Origin: Thalassococcus arenae
GTDB lineage: Bacteria > Pseudomonadota > Alphaproteobacteria > Rhodobacterales > Rhodobacteraceae
NCBI RefSeq assembly: GCF_019104745.1
Contig: NZ_JAHRWL010000001.1
Location: 930,001 to 994,000, forward strand
Length of the DNA stretch: 64,000 bases
Direction of reading: 5' to 3'
Made by a program: the position numbers and the translations under genes. Positions within the stretch are counted from its first letter, which is position 1. Each line of letters starts with the position of its first letter. Under the pieces are notes generated by a model, which worked only from the letters and a program-made list of their open reading frames with translations, was not told the origin of the DNA and ran no database searches. Positions 8,075 through 22,243 of this stretch are shown here, piece after piece.

Positions 8075-9016
8075 TCAGAGCGCGCCGGTGATCAGCACCG
8101 CCAGATAGGCCGCGTAGGCGGCAAAGAAAACGCCCGCTTCGCCCTGGCTGAGACGTTTGCCGGTGGCCGCGAAAACGATCAGCGCCAGGGCCGCACCCAG
8201 CATGACCCAGATGTCGAAACGGATGATCTCGGGCGGCACGTTCAGCGGCTGGACCAAGGCCGTCACGCCCAGGATTCCCAGCAGGTTGAAGATGTTGCTG
8301 CCCACGACGTTGCCAAAGGCGACATCGCCCTGCCCCTTGCGCACGGCGATGACCGAAGTGACCAGTTCCGGCATCGAGGTGCCGACGGCGACGATGGTCA
8401 GGCCGATCACCGCCTCGGATATGCCGAATTCCTGCGCGATGGCCACGGCGCCGGCGACCAGCCAGTTCGCGCCGACCAGCGTCAGCGCAAGGCCGCCAAG
8501 CGCAACCAGTCCGGCCCGCCAGATCGGTTGGCCCGGAACGGTCTCGGGAACATCGACAAGCGTCGCGGTGCTGCGCCTTTCGGCCAGGAAGACCGCCAGC
8601 AGGTAAAGCGCCAGCATCATCACCATGACCCCGCCGGCCAGCCGGCCGACGGCGCCGGCCGCAACGATGGCCAGACCCGCCAGCGACGCGACCACCATCA
8701 TCGTGCCGTCTCGGCGCAGCGTCGCGGTCTGCACTGCGATCGGCGCGAACAACCCGGCCAATCCCAGGATCAGCAGGATGTTGGCGATGTTGCTGCCCAC
8801 CACGTTGCCGACCGCGATGCCGGGAGCATCGCGCAGGGCGGCCAGCAGACTGGTCATCAGTTCGGGTGTCGAGGTGCCGAACCCGACCAGGGTCAGACCG
8901 ATCACCAGCGGCGAGACGTTCAGCGCCTGCGCGACGGACACGGATCCACGCACCAGGAAATCGCCGCCAAAGATCAGGGCCGTCAAGCCCGCGGCGACAA
9001 GAAGCAGGTCGACCAT
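8075..9016 (-). CDS. Calcium/sodium antiporter family protein
   Basis: A 313-residue membrane transporter of the CaCA superfamily. The two inverted alpha repeats are easy to see: VGFGTSTPELMTS with GNVVGSNIANILL in the first half, and VAVGTSMPELVTS with GNVVGSNIFNLLG in the second. Each half contributes about five transmembrane helices, matching YrbG-type exchangers in length. It probably exports Ca2+ in exchange for Na+ or H+ across the inner membrane. It stands alone between convergent or weakly linked genes; 157 bases separate it from the VOC gene upstream, with no clear promoter seen. Confidence 0.93.
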   Translation of the reverse strand: MVDLLLVAAGLTALIFGGDFLVRGSVSVAQALNVSPLVIGLTLVGFGTSTPELMTSLLAALRDAPGIAVGNVVGSNIANILLILGLAGLFAPIAVQTATLRRDGTMMVVASLAGLAIVAAGAVGRLAGGVMVMMLALYLLAVFLAERRSTATLVDVPETVPGQPIWRAGLVALGGLALTLVGANWLVAGAVAIAQEFGISEAVIGLTIVAVGTSMPELVTSVIAVRKGQGDVAFGNVVGSNIFNLLGILGVTALVQPLNVPPEIIRFDIWVMLGAALALIVFAATGKRLSQGEAGVFFAAYAAYLAVLITGAL

Positions 9017-9173
9017 GTTATGCGCAACCCCAAGGGCCGCGCCAGTCGCGCGGTGCAGCGGATGTGTGGCGGCCGGTTCGCGACTTCAATCGGGTTCGGA
9101 AAATATTTCCCGCGCGCCCGGCAGCAGACGGGGCGCGCGTCGCAGCACCGACACGATCGGCCCGCCGGATCGG

Positions 9174-9554
9174 TCAATCCGGCGCGTCGCCCTCGGGGCC
9201 GACGATGCAGAACCCGTTGCCGAAAGGGTCCGCGCAAAACGCCACTGCGGGGTGCGGGCCGCCGTCGAACCGCTTGTCGACCACCGCTCCGGCCGCCAAG
9301 GCCGCCTTCAGAACCGCTTCGAAATCCTCGACATGGAAATCCAGGTGGACCGGAGACCAATGGCGCGGTTCCGACTCTGTCCGCACCGGACGGCTTCCGG
9401 GTTCTTTCTGGATGATGCCCAGCCGCTGTTCGCCCTGGGTCAGCACAGCATATCCGGACAACGGCCGCGCGGTTTCGACAAAGCCGAACACACCCGCGTA
9501 GAACGCGATTCCGGCATCGAGCGCCGGCACATCGATGGTGGCGCTGTATTTCAT
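9174..9554 (-). CDS. VOC family (glyoxalase/bleomycin resistance-like) protein
   Basis: A 126-residue protein with the paired beta-alpha-beta-beta-beta modules of the vicinal oxygen chelate fold: an opening strand MKYSATIDVPALDAGIAFYAGVFGF and a second module starting at WSPVHLDFHVEDFEAVLKAA. The H-x-D-x-H-x-E pattern in the second module provides possible metal ligands. The protein ends with ADPFGNGFCIVGP, the characteristic final strand. Members range from glyoxalase to antibiotic-binding proteins, so no substrate is assigned. It is downstream of the ATP synthase terminator and upstream of the antiporter gene on the same strand. Confidence 0.85.
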   Translation of the reverse strand: MKYSATIDVPALDAGIAFYAGVFGFVETARPLSGYAVLTQGEQRLGIIQKEPGSRPVRTESEPRHWSPVHLDFHVEDFEAVLKAALAAGAVVDKRFDGGPHPAVAFCADPFGNGFCIVGPEGDAPD

Positions 9555-9637
9555 GGCGCAAGTCTACCACGCTCGTGCGCGGGACGGGCAGGCTTGTTCC
9601 GATTGCCACCCCGATCGGCGGATTTCCGGCGCGGCCA

Positions 9638-9667
9638 ACAAAAAACCCCGCGCGATGGCGGGGTTCT
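9638..9667 (-). terminator. Rho-independent terminator after atpC
   Basis: On the minus strand a GC stem (CCCCGC with GCGGGG around a short loop) is followed directly by a run of six T. It sits about 25 bases after the atpC stop and closes the ATP synthase operon. Confidence 0.85.
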
Positions 9668-9689
9668 TCGGTGGGTGTCGGGGCGGCCC

Positions 9690-10124
9690 TCAGAGCGAAG
9701 GCTGCTTGACCGAAAGCCCGATCTCGCCCCCGACCGCGACCATGTCGGCCAGCAGCTTGGCGGCATCGTCGACCGGGCCGGGTTCGTTCTTGAACGTGTC
9801 CTTGGTCTGGCTGTAGGCGGCCTGCGCCTCGGCAACCAGCGCGTCATAGGTGGCCTGGTCCACATCGGCGCGCGGCAGCGCCTTTTCGGCCAGCACCGAC
9901 AGGCTTTCGCCCAGCTCGGCAAAGCCGCCGGTGACCACGAATTCCTGCATCCCGCTTTCGGTCTCGACCCTGAGAATGCCGGGGCGCAGCGTGGTGATGA
10001 CGGGCGCGTGGTTCGGCAACGCCGTCATGTCGCCATCCGCACCGGGGATCTGCACCGAACGGACCTTGGCCGACATCAGGCTGCGCTCGGGGCTGACCAG
10101 GTCGAATTGCATCGTCTCTGCCAT
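9690..10124 (-). CDS. atpC: F1 ATP synthase epsilon subunit
   Basis: A 144-residue epsilon subunit, part of the central stalk that connects the F1 head to the membrane rotor and restrains ATP hydrolysis. The N-terminal beta-sandwich shows the family pattern [17 protein letters not shown], the block [16 protein letters not shown] and FVVTGGFAE. The C-terminal helical part differs from the E. coli form, as is common in alphaproteobacteria. It is the last gene of atpHAGDC and is separated from atpD by an 84-base gap containing a perfect inverted repeat. A terminator follows. Confidence 0.95.
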   Translation of the reverse strand: MAETMQFDLVSPERSLMSAKVRSVQIPGADGDMTALPNHAPVITTLRPGILRVETESGMQEFVVTGGFAELGESLSVLAEKALPRADVDQATYDALVAEAQAAYSQTKDTFKNEPGPVDDAAKLLADMVAVGGEIGLSVKQPSL

Positions 10125-10145
10125 TTCTGTCTCCTGTGCCGGGAC

Positions 10146-10202
10146 GGCGGGGTGAACCCCGCCCTACACCCGGGTCAGCGGTAGGGCGGGGTTCACCCCG
10201 CC
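10146..10202. repeat. Perfect long inverted repeat between atpD and atpC
   Basis: Two 22-base arms (10146-10167 and 10181-10202) are exact reverse complements around a 13-base spacer. Each arm itself contains a smaller palindrome (GCGGGG-TTCA-CCCCGC on the right arm), so cruciform or stacked hairpins are possible. A related GCGGGGTTCACCCCGC core occurs again at 33852-33867, so this looks like a REP-type dispersed intergenic element. No T-run follows, which argues against simple termination. Confidence 0.9.
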
Positions 10203-10208
10203 ACACCG

Positions 10209-11651
<1,443 letters not shown>

Positions 11652-12530
11652 TCAGAGCGCCTCGGCGCCCGAAATGATTTCGATGAGTTCGTTGGTGATC
11701 ACGGCCTGGCGCGACCGGTTGTACTGGATCGTCAGCTTGTCGATCATCTCGCCCGCGTTGCGCGTGGCGTTGTCCATCGCGGACATCCGGGCGCCCTGCT
11801 CGGACGCGCCGTTTTCCAGCAATGCCGTAAAGATCTGCGTGGCGACGCCGCGCGGCAGCAGATCGGCCAGGATCGCCTCTTCGTCGGGCTCGTAATCATA
11901 CAGCGTCGATGCGCCCTCTTCCGCGCCCTCGGTCTCGTACGAGGCCGGGATGATCTGCTGCGCCGTCGGGATCTGGCTGATCACCGACTGGAAGCGGTTG
12001 TAGAAGATCGTCGCGACGTCGAATTCGCCCGCGTCAAAGCGCGCCAGAACGTCCTTGGCAATGCCTTGCGCGTCGCCATAGCCGACCGTCTTGACCTCGG
12101 TCAGATCGACATGGCCGATCAGCAGGTTGCCATAGTCGCGGCGCAGCTGTTCGCGGCCCTTCTTGCCGACGGTCAGGACCTTGACGGTCTTGCCTGCGGC
12201 TTTCAGCGCCTCGATCCGGGTCTTGGCCAGCTTGACGATGCTGCTGTTGAAGCCACCGCAAAGCCCGCGCTCCGAGGTCATGACGACCAGCAGGTGCACG
12301 TCGTCCTTGCCGGTGCCCGCCAGAAGACGTGGCGCCGAATCCGACCCGCCGACCGACGCGGCCAGCGCGGCCATCACCGCGTTGAACCGTTCCGAATAGG
12401 GACGGGCCTGCTCGGCTGCATCCTGTGCCCGCCGCAGTTTCGCGGCGGCCACCATCTGCATGGCCTTGGTGATCTTGCGGGTCGATTTGACCGACGCGAT
12501 CCGGTTCTTGAGATCCTTAAGATTGGGCAT
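11652..12530 (-). CDS. atpG: F1 ATP synthase gamma subunit
   Basis: A 292-residue gamma subunit, the rotating central shaft of F1. The N-terminal coiled-coil helix [20 protein letters not shown] and the C-terminal helix [20 protein letters not shown] match the family at both ends, and the central block [10 protein letters not shown] is conserved. It sits 11 bases downstream of atpA and 18 bases before atpD, in the standard H-A-G-D-C order. Confidence 0.96.
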   Translation of the reverse strand: MPNLKDLKNRIASVKSTRKITKAMQMVAAAKLRRAQDAAEQARPYSERFNAVMAALAASVGGSDSAPRLLAGTGKDDVHLLVVMTSERGLCGGFNSSIVKLAKTRIEALKAAGKTVKVLTVGKKGREQLRRDYGNLLIGHVDLTEVKTVGYGDAQGIAKDVLARFDAGEFDVATIFYNRFQSVISQIPTAQQIIPASYETEGAEEGASTLYDYEPDEEAILADLLPRGVATQIFTALLENGASEQGARMSAMDNATRNAGEMIDKLTIQYNRSRQAVITNELIEIISGAEAL

Positions 12531-12541
12531 GTCCGGCCCCC

Positions 12542-14079
<1,538 letters not shown>

Positions 14080-14080
<1 letters not shown>

Positions 14081-14640
14081 TATCCGACCTCTTTCATTGC
14101 ATTCTGGAGGGAATTGAGCTTGGAGCGGATCGAGGTATCGATCATCTTCGAGCCCACCTTGACGACAAGACCGCCGATGAGACTTTCATCGACGGTCGCA
14201 TTGATTTTCACGTCCTGGCCGATCTTGGCCTTCAGCGTCTTCGCCAGCGCGGCGGTCTGCGCGTCGCTCAGCGCGGTGGCCGAAGCCACGTCGGCGGTCA
14301 CTTCGCCCTTGTGGGTGGCGATCATCGCGCGCAGGTGTTTGATCAGTTGCGGCAGCACGAACAGGCGGCGCTTCTGCGCCATCAGCGCCAGCGCGTTCTG
14401 CATCGCCGGGACCAGCTTCATCTTCTTGGCGATCGCGGTGATCGCGGCGCCCTGGGCGTCGCGCGAATAGATCGGCGAAGCGATCAGCGACCGCAGATCG
14501 GCGCTGTCCGCCAGCGCTGCCGACAGGTCGTCCAGGTTCGCTTCAAGCTTGGCGAGGTTCTTGTTCTCGCGCACGATCTCGAAGATGGCGGTGGCATAGC
14601 GGTCGGCGATACCGGAGGAAATCGAGGCTGTTTCTGACAC
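14080..14640 (-). CDS. atpH: F1 ATP synthase delta subunit
   Basis: A 186-residue delta subunit (OSCP), linking the F1 head to the peripheral stalk. The start is taken as GTG 14640, giving the usual N-terminus [20 protein letters not shown] and the normal family length; the frame is open 72 codons further upstream but that part is not conserved in style. The C-terminal signature [20 protein letters not shown] is intact. It is the first gene of the F1 operon. The F0 genes are not in the window, as expected for Rhodobacterales, where F0 and F1 lie in separate clusters. Confidence 0.92.
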
Positions 14641-15016
14641 GTCCACCCTTCCGTTTCTTGACCCCCCAGGCGCGCACCGCAAGACGCGGCGGTCTGGGGT
14701 TGGGACCGCACCCTGACTTGGCTCAAGGCGCTGAAATCGACGCGGATGTAGCAGAGAGGTTCCCACCCCGCAACATGTGAACACGTATTTAACCGGAGTC
14801 CAAAAGCCCTTAAATTCAGGGCGCAAGCCCAAGTGCGACCTTGTGCGCACTGCCAACGTGCGGATGTGACGCGGGTTTTTCCGGCCACGGGCGATTCTGC
14901 AGCCGCGAAAGCCGCGCGGATTTCCCGCCGGATGACCGGAAAAAAGCGGGGGATCGGGGCCTGCGGGACGGCGGGCGCGGCGATGCCGCGCAGGCGGCGA
15001 GCGGCGCGTGCCGTCC
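14641..15016. other. Upstream region of the F1 operon
   Basis: These 376 bases between the methyltransferase stop and atpH contain no believable gene. The stretch 14770-14820 is noticeably AT-richer and is the likely promoter zone on the minus strand. A TTGGAC hexamer is visible there but lacks a good -10 partner, so no promoter is called. A GC hairpin at about 14959-14995 may end transcription of the methyltransferase gene, though its nearest T-run is some 15 bases away. Confidence 0.5.
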
Positions 15017-15760
15017 TCAGACCGGTTTCGCGGCCTTCCCGGGGGTCAGCACCTCCAGCGGGTTCAGAACCTTCGCCGCCTCGCCCACGCCGCGCCGGGT
15101 CGGCGGGTGGCGCTTGGACGCCGTCACCATCAGCACACCGCCCGCCATCACCGCCGGGATCGCGCGGCCGGTGCGTTCCCAGAACCGCGCCGTCTTCATC
15201 CAGAAGCGCCGGGTCGAGGGCGGCTGGTACAGCACCGATACATGATCCTCGGGCACGAAATCATGCGCCTTCAGCTGCGCCTCCAGCTGGCCCAGCGAAT
15301 AGGGCCGGCCAAAGCCGAAGGGCGTGGCGTCCGACCCGGCCCACAGCCCCGACCGGTTGGGCAGCACGAACAGCGCCTTTCCACCGGGCCCCAGCACCCG
15401 GTAACATTCGTCCAGCAGGTCCGACGGGCTTTCCGAGGTCTCCAGCCCGTGCATCAGGATCAGCCGGTCGACATGGCCGGTCTCCAGCGGCCAGGCGGTT
15501 TCCTCGCACAGCACCGACATGTTGGGCTCGCCCGCGGGCCAGGGCATCACCCCCTGCGGCGCCGGCATCAATCCGATCACCCGGCGCGCGGATTTCAGGT
15601 AGGGGCGCAGCAGCGGCACGGCGAAGCCGTAGCCCACGACCGTCTGCTTGTCGGCCTCGGGCCAGAACACCTGCACCTGGTCGCGGATCACCCGCTGGGC
15701 GGCGCGCCCAAGCGCGCTGGCATAGTAGAAATCGCGCAGGCTGCGCACGTCCAGATGCAT
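15017..15760 (-). CDS. Class I SAM-dependent methyltransferase
   Basis: A 247-residue putative methyltransferase. The start [13 protein letters not shown] is chosen; the frame continues 12 codons upstream. [13 protein letters not shown] segment (about residues 41-52) sits where the SAM-binding glycine-rich loop belongs, followed by an [13 protein letters not shown] block and a [19 protein letters not shown] strand that matches the 'R.LkPGG.l' post-motif of class I enzymes. The substrate is unknown. It is divergent from gloB with 62 bases between the start codons, and the two may share a control region. Confidence 0.85.
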   Translation of the reverse strand: MHLDVRSLRDFYYASALGRAAQRVIRDQVQVFWPEADKQTVVGYGFAVPLLRPYLKSARRVIGLMPAPQGVMPWPAGEPNMSVLCEETAWPLETGHVDRLILMHGLETSESPSDLLDECYRVLGPGGKALFVLPNRSGLWAGSDATPFGFGRPYSLGQLEAQLKAHDFVPEDHVSVLYQPPSTRRFWMKTARFWERTGRAIPAVMAGGVLMVTASKRHPPTRRGVGEAAKVLNPLEVLTPGKAAKPV

Positions 15761-15822
15761 TGCCCCGGCGTCCCCGATGCGATTGACTGGCGCCATCCTG
15801 TCAAAGCCCGCAAGGAAAAGCC

Positions 15823-16584
15823 ATGCCTCTCGACATCGTCACCGTGCCCTGCCTGTCCGACAATTACGCCTACCTGGTCAACGGCCCCGACGGCGTGGCG
15901 GTGATCGACGCGCCCGAGGCCGTCCCGATCATCGCGGCGCTGGACGCGCGCGGCTGGACCCCCGGCGTCATCCTGCTGACCCATCACCACGGGGATCACG
16001 TGCAGGGCGTCGACGAGATCAAGGCGCGCTACGGCTGCGCGGTGATGGGCCCCGAGGCAGAGAAGGCCAAGCTGCCGCCGCTCGACGCGGCCCTGCCCGA
16101 CGGCATGTCAGGCGGCAGCGGCGATGGCGCGATGACGGTGATCGCGGTGCCGGGCCACACGCTGGGCCACGTGGCCTACCACTACCCCGCGGCCAAGGCC
16201 GTCTTCACCGCCGACAGCCTGATGGCCGGCGGCTGCGGCCGGGTGTTCGAAGGCACACCCGAAATGATGTGGGACAGCCTGTCGAAACTCGCCGCGCTGC
16301 CGCCCGACACCATGGTCTATTCCGGCCATGAATACACCGCGTCGAACCTGCGTTTCGCCCTGACGATCGAACCGGACAACGCCGCGCTACGGGCCCGCGC
16401 CGACGATGTCGCCCGCGCCAATGCCCAGGGCCGCCCCACCGCGCAGGCGCCGCTGTCGCTGGAACTGGACACCAACCCGTTCCTGCGCGCCCGGCTGCCG
16501 CAGGTGAAGGCCGCGATCGGCATGGCGGATGCCAGCGACGCCAGGGCCTTCGCCGAAATCCGCGCCCGCAAGGATCGGTTCTGA
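15823..16584 (+). CDS. gloB: Hydroxyacylglutathione hydrolase (glyoxalase II)
   Basis: A 253-residue metallo-beta-lactamase-fold enzyme that hydrolyses S-lactoylglutathione to lactate and glutathione in methylglyoxal detoxification. The metal signature is [10 protein letters not shown] (residues 50-59), with further ligands in [11 protein letters not shown] (about 109-119), the aspartate of [13 protein letters not shown], and [10 protein letters not shown] (about 166-175). The C-terminal helical domain typical of glyoxalase II is present (NPFLRARLP). A good start is ATG 15823, after an AAGGAAAAG site. Confidence 0.95.
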   Translation: MPLDIVTVPCLSDNYAYLVNGPDGVAVIDAPEAVPIIAALDARGWTPGVILLTHHHGDHVQGVDEIKARYGCAVMGPEAEKAKLPPLDAALPDGMSGGSGDGAMTVIAVPGHTLGHVAYHYPAAKAVFTADSLMAGGCGRVFEGTPEMMWDSLSKLAALPPDTMVYSGHEYTASNLRFALTIEPDNAALRARADDVARANAQGRPTAQAPLSLELDTNPFLRARLPQVKAAIGMADASDARAFAEIRARKDRF

Positions 16585-16913
16585 CGCCATTCCGGCGCCC
16601 GGCACGCAGCAGCAAAGCCACAGGATGACGGGCAATTTTCGGTCTCGCCCTTCACAAGTCCCGGGTGCCGCCCTATCCTATTGGAGAACCCGCTGCGCCC
16701 TCCCGGTTGCGGCCCCAGACTTCTCATTCATGACAAACCCGCCCGCGTGAGGAAAATCACGCCACATTGCGCATTTGCGCCGAAATGTGAGGGGTTTTGC
16801 CCCAGAAAAAACTTGAAGCCGGGTCACAATCGACCAAACTTTAATATCAAGAGGCAAAGCTGAGCGAACCGGCACGCGCCGCGGCGCAGCACAGATAAAG
16901 AGGAGCACAGATC
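16585..16913. other. Non-coding region upstream of clpA
   Basis: This 329-base gap has no credible ORF, and clpS, which precedes clpA in many bacteria, is not here. The right half (16745-16860) is AT-richer and should contain the clpA promoter. A CTTGAA hexamer at 16812-16817 resembles the -35 of heat-shock sigma factor promoters, but no matching -10 is convincing. The clpA Shine-Dalgarno GAGGAG lies at about 16900. Confidence 0.5.
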
Positions 16914-19243
<2,330 letters not shown>

Positions 19244-19244
<1 letters not shown>

Positions 19245-20203
19245 TGCGCGCAAGCGCGCTGATCCTTGCGGCCTCCGTCGCGGCTCCGGCCGCGGCGGAG
19301 GCGCCGCTTCTGACCCTGCCAATCGACTGCACCCTGGGCGAAACCTGCTTCATCCAGCAATTCGTCGACCATGATCCCGGGCCGGGCGCCACCGATTTCG
19401 CCTGCGGCACGCTCAGCTATGACGGCCACCAGGGCACCGATTTCGGTCTGCCCACCCATGCCGACATGATCCGGGGCGTCCCTGTCCTGGCCGCCGCGCC
19501 CGGCACCGTGCGCGCGATCCGCAACTCCATGCCCGACCAGGTCATGACCGCCGACAACGCCGCCCAGATCGAAGGCCGCGACTGCGGCAACGGCCTGGTG
19601 ATCGAACATGACGACGGCTGGGAAACCCAGTATTGCCACATGAAACAGGGCTCGGTCACCGTGCGGGCGGGCGACAGGGTCGAGCGTGGCGCGGTGCTGG
19701 GCCAGGTCGGGCTCAGCGGCCGGACGGAGTTTCCCCATATCCACCTGTCGGTGCGCCACAACGGCGAAACCGTCGACCCGTTCCAGCCCGAGACGCCCAA
19801 CCAGTGCGACGCCCCCGAAGGCGACAGCCTGTGGCAGGTGACACCGGCCTATGTGCCGGGCGGTCTGCTGGACGCGGGCTTTGCCACCCGCATCCCCGAT
19901 TTCGCCGCCGTCAAGGCCGGCACCGCCGCCGAAACCCTCAGCGCCGGCAGCCCCGCGCTGGTGGTGTTCGGCTTCGGCTATGGCGCGCGGGCGGGCGACG
20001 TGATGGCGATCACGGTCACCGGACCACAGGGCGTTCTGGCCGACAACCGTGCCACCATCGACCGCCCGCAGGCGCAGTTTTTCCGCGCCACCGGCCGCCG
20101 CGCGCGCGGCGACTGGCCCGCCGGGGACTATACCGGCACCGTGGTGCTGGAACGCGCCGGCGCCGAAATCGCCCGACGCACCGTCAGCCTGGCGATCGAC
20201 TGA
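19244..20203 (+). CDS. Periplasmic M23 family metallopeptidase
   Basis: A 319-residue protein with a signal peptide (1-19). The LytM/M23 domain spans about residues 50-185: GHQGTDFG gives the first zinc ligands (His62, Asp66) and HIHLSV gives His165 and His167, so the active site is complete. The C-terminal 110 residues form a beta-rich domain without a name I recognise. M23 enzymes cut peptide cross-links in peptidoglycan or act on periplasmic peptides. Its ATG overlaps the clpA stop (TGATG), so expression may be coupled to ClpA. It ends 6 bases from the convergent MotB-like gene. Confidence 0.9.
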
Positions 20204-20209
20204 CCCCGC

Positions 20210-22240
20210 CTAGCGTTCGGTCAGCTTCAGCTCGATCCGCCGGTTCTGCGCCCGCGCCGCGGCGCTGTCGTCGGGATTGACCGGCTGGAACTGGCCGAAC
20301 CCGTTGGCGGCCAGCCGCTGCGGCGGGATGCCCAACGCGTCGACCATGTAGCGCACCACCGACAGCGCCCGCGCCTGGCTCAGCTCCCAGTTGTCGGCGA
20401 AAATCGCGCCGGGGCGCAGCGGGATGTCGTCGGTATGGCCGTCCACCCGGATGATCCAGTCGATGCCCTGGGGAATATCCGCCGCGATGGCACGCAGGAT
20501 CGCCGCCACATCGGCGATCTGGGCGCGGCCCTCGGGCGACAGATCGGCCGAGCCCAGCTCGAACAGCACCTCGGACGAAAACACAAAGCGGTCGCCCTCG
20601 ATCCGGATGCCCTCGCGCTGCCCCACCACGTCGCGCAGGCGTCCGAAGAATTCCGACCGATAGCGCTCCAGGTCGCGCGCCTGTTCCTCCAGCCGCTTCC
20701 GTTCGGCCTCTTCCAGCTGGCGGCGGCGGCGTTCCTCGGCGGCGACGCGCGCCAGCGCGGCGTTCAGCTCCGAGCCCAGGTTCTGCACCTGCACCTGCGC
20801 GGCCTCGTCGCTGGCCTTGGCCTCGTCCAGCAGTGCCTGAAGCTGGTCCAGCTGCTGGCGCAGCGCGGCGACCTGCTGGTTCAGCAATTCGGTCTGCCTC
20901 TGCGCTGCGCTGGCGCGCTCTTCGCTTTGCGCCAGGTCGCTGCGCGCGCTGGCCAGAAGCGCCTCGCGCCGTGCGGCCTCGTCCAGCCGCTCCGCCAGGC
21001 CCGCCTCGGCGGCCCGCTGCGCCGCCAGCGCGGCGGCCAGCCGTTCGCGGGTCTCGGCGATGGTCGCCTCGGCACCGACCTTCTCGGCCAGCGCCGCCGC
21101 CAGCCGGTCCTCCAGGTCGCGGGCGTCGCCGCCACGTTCGGCAAGCCGCGCCTCGGCATCGGCCAGGGCCTGTCGCAAGGCGGCGATCTCGGCATCGCGG
21201 CCGGCGCCGCGATCCCGCGCCGCGTCCAGCTCGGCCTGCAACGCCTCGGCCTCGGTGATCCGCGTCAGCGCAGCGGCCAGTTGCGCCGACAGCGCCGAGG
21301 CCTCCGACCGCGCGGCCTCTCGCTCGCCGGCCAGCGCCTCTTCGGCGACCAGGGCCGCCGCAAGCCGTGCGTTCAGATCGCGTTCCGCCTCGCGCGCTGC
21401 GGCCAGCAGCGTCAGCGTGTCCTCGGCGCGCTGGCGCTCGGCTTCCAGCGCCAGGGTCATCGCGGTCAGCTCGGCATCCGCGTTTTCCAGCCGCGCGCGC
21501 AGCGCCGCGGCCGCCTCGGCCTCGGCCAGCCGCTGCGCTTCCTCGTCCGTCAATGCCGCCTGCAATCCCTCGAGCTCGGTCGACAGGGCGCCGATCCGGT
21601 CGGTGTTTTCGGCGTTCCGCGCCCGCAGGTCGGCGATCAGCGCCTCCAGCGCTTCGCGGCGGCTGGCGGCCAGCCGCGCCGCTTCGGCCTGGGCGTCGAT
21701 CTCCTGCCGGGATTGCGCCAGCGCCAGGTTCAGCGCGTCACGCTCGCTGACCAACGCGTCGCGGGCCCGCTGCAAGTCCGCCTCGGTGGCGCGCAGTTGT
21801 GCCGCATCCGCGCGTGCCGTGTCGCGCTCCGACAGCAGCACCGCCACCTGGTCCTCGAACGATGCGATCCGCCCCTCGGCCTCGGCCAGTTGCTGCGCCT
21901 GCCGGTCGCGGGTGGCGGTCAGGGCGGCGATGATCGCGGTCTGCTCGGCCAGCCGGTCCTCGTTGTTCTGCAGCGTTGCCTGCAATTCGCCCAGCCGGGT
22001 GTTCAGCGCGGTGTTCCGCCGTTCCTGCACGCCCAGGGCCTGGGCCAGCGCGGCGATCTCGCCCGACAGGGTGTCCAGTTCGGTTTCCTGTCCGCTGATC
22101 GTTTCGCGCAGCACGTATTGCACGATCATGAAGATCGACAGCACGAAGGTCAGCACCAGCAGAAGCCCGGTCATCGCATCCACGAAACCCGGCCAGATCG
22201 AGGCCTGGAACCGGGTTCCGTTGCGGCGGGACAGCGCCAT
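20210..22240 (-). CDS. MotB/OmpA-like protein with long coiled coil
   Basis: A 676-residue envelope protein. Residues 18-44 form one transmembrane helix opening with GFVDAMTGLLLVLTF; the aspartate (Asp21) lies where MotB and TolR carry their ion-binding aspartate. Residues 45-535 are almost entirely heptad-like, rich in Ala, Glu, Arg and Leu, predicting a very long periplasmic coiled coil. The last 140 residues are an OmpA-type peptidoglycan-binding domain (VLFELGSADLSPEGRAQI, VDGHTDD, NWELSQARA, GFGQFQPV). It is encoded 3 bases after the MotA/ExbB-like partner. The pair looks like an ion-driven stator anchored to the cell wall; its job is unknown. Confidence 0.88.
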   Translation of the reverse strand: MALSRRNGTRFQASIWPGFVDAMTGLLLVLTFVLSIFMIVQYVLRETISGQETELDTLSGEIAALAQALGVQERRNTALNTRLGELQATLQNNEDRLAEQTAIIAALTATRDRQAQQLAEAEGRIASFEDQVAVLLSERDTARADAAQLRATEADLQRARDALVSERDALNLALAQSRQEIDAQAEAARLAASRREALEALIADLRARNAENTDRIGALSTELEGLQAALTDEEAQRLAEAEAAAALRARLENADAELTAMTLALEAERQRAEDTLTLLAAAREAERDLNARLAAALVAEEALAGEREAARSEASALSAQLAAALTRITEAEALQAELDAARDRGAGRDAEIAALRQALADAEARLAERGGDARDLEDRLAAALAEKVGAEATIAETRERLAAALAAQRAAEAGLAERLDEAARREALLASARSDLAQSEERASAAQRQTELLNQQVAALRQQLDQLQALLDEAKASDEAAQVQVQNLGSELNAALARVAAEERRRRQLEEAERKRLEEQARDLERYRSEFFGRLRDVVGQREGIRIEGDRFVFSSEVLFELGSADLSPEGRAQIADVAAILRAIAADIPQGIDWIIRVDGHTDDIPLRPGAIFADNWELSQARALSVVRYMVDALGIPPQRLAANGFGQFQPVNPDDSAAARAQNRRIELKLTER

Positions 22241-22243
22241 TGC

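Noticed and set aside
16812-16845. Heat-shock (RpoH) promoter for clpA
   Set aside because: CTTGAA is visible but no acceptable -10 occurs at 16-18 bases.
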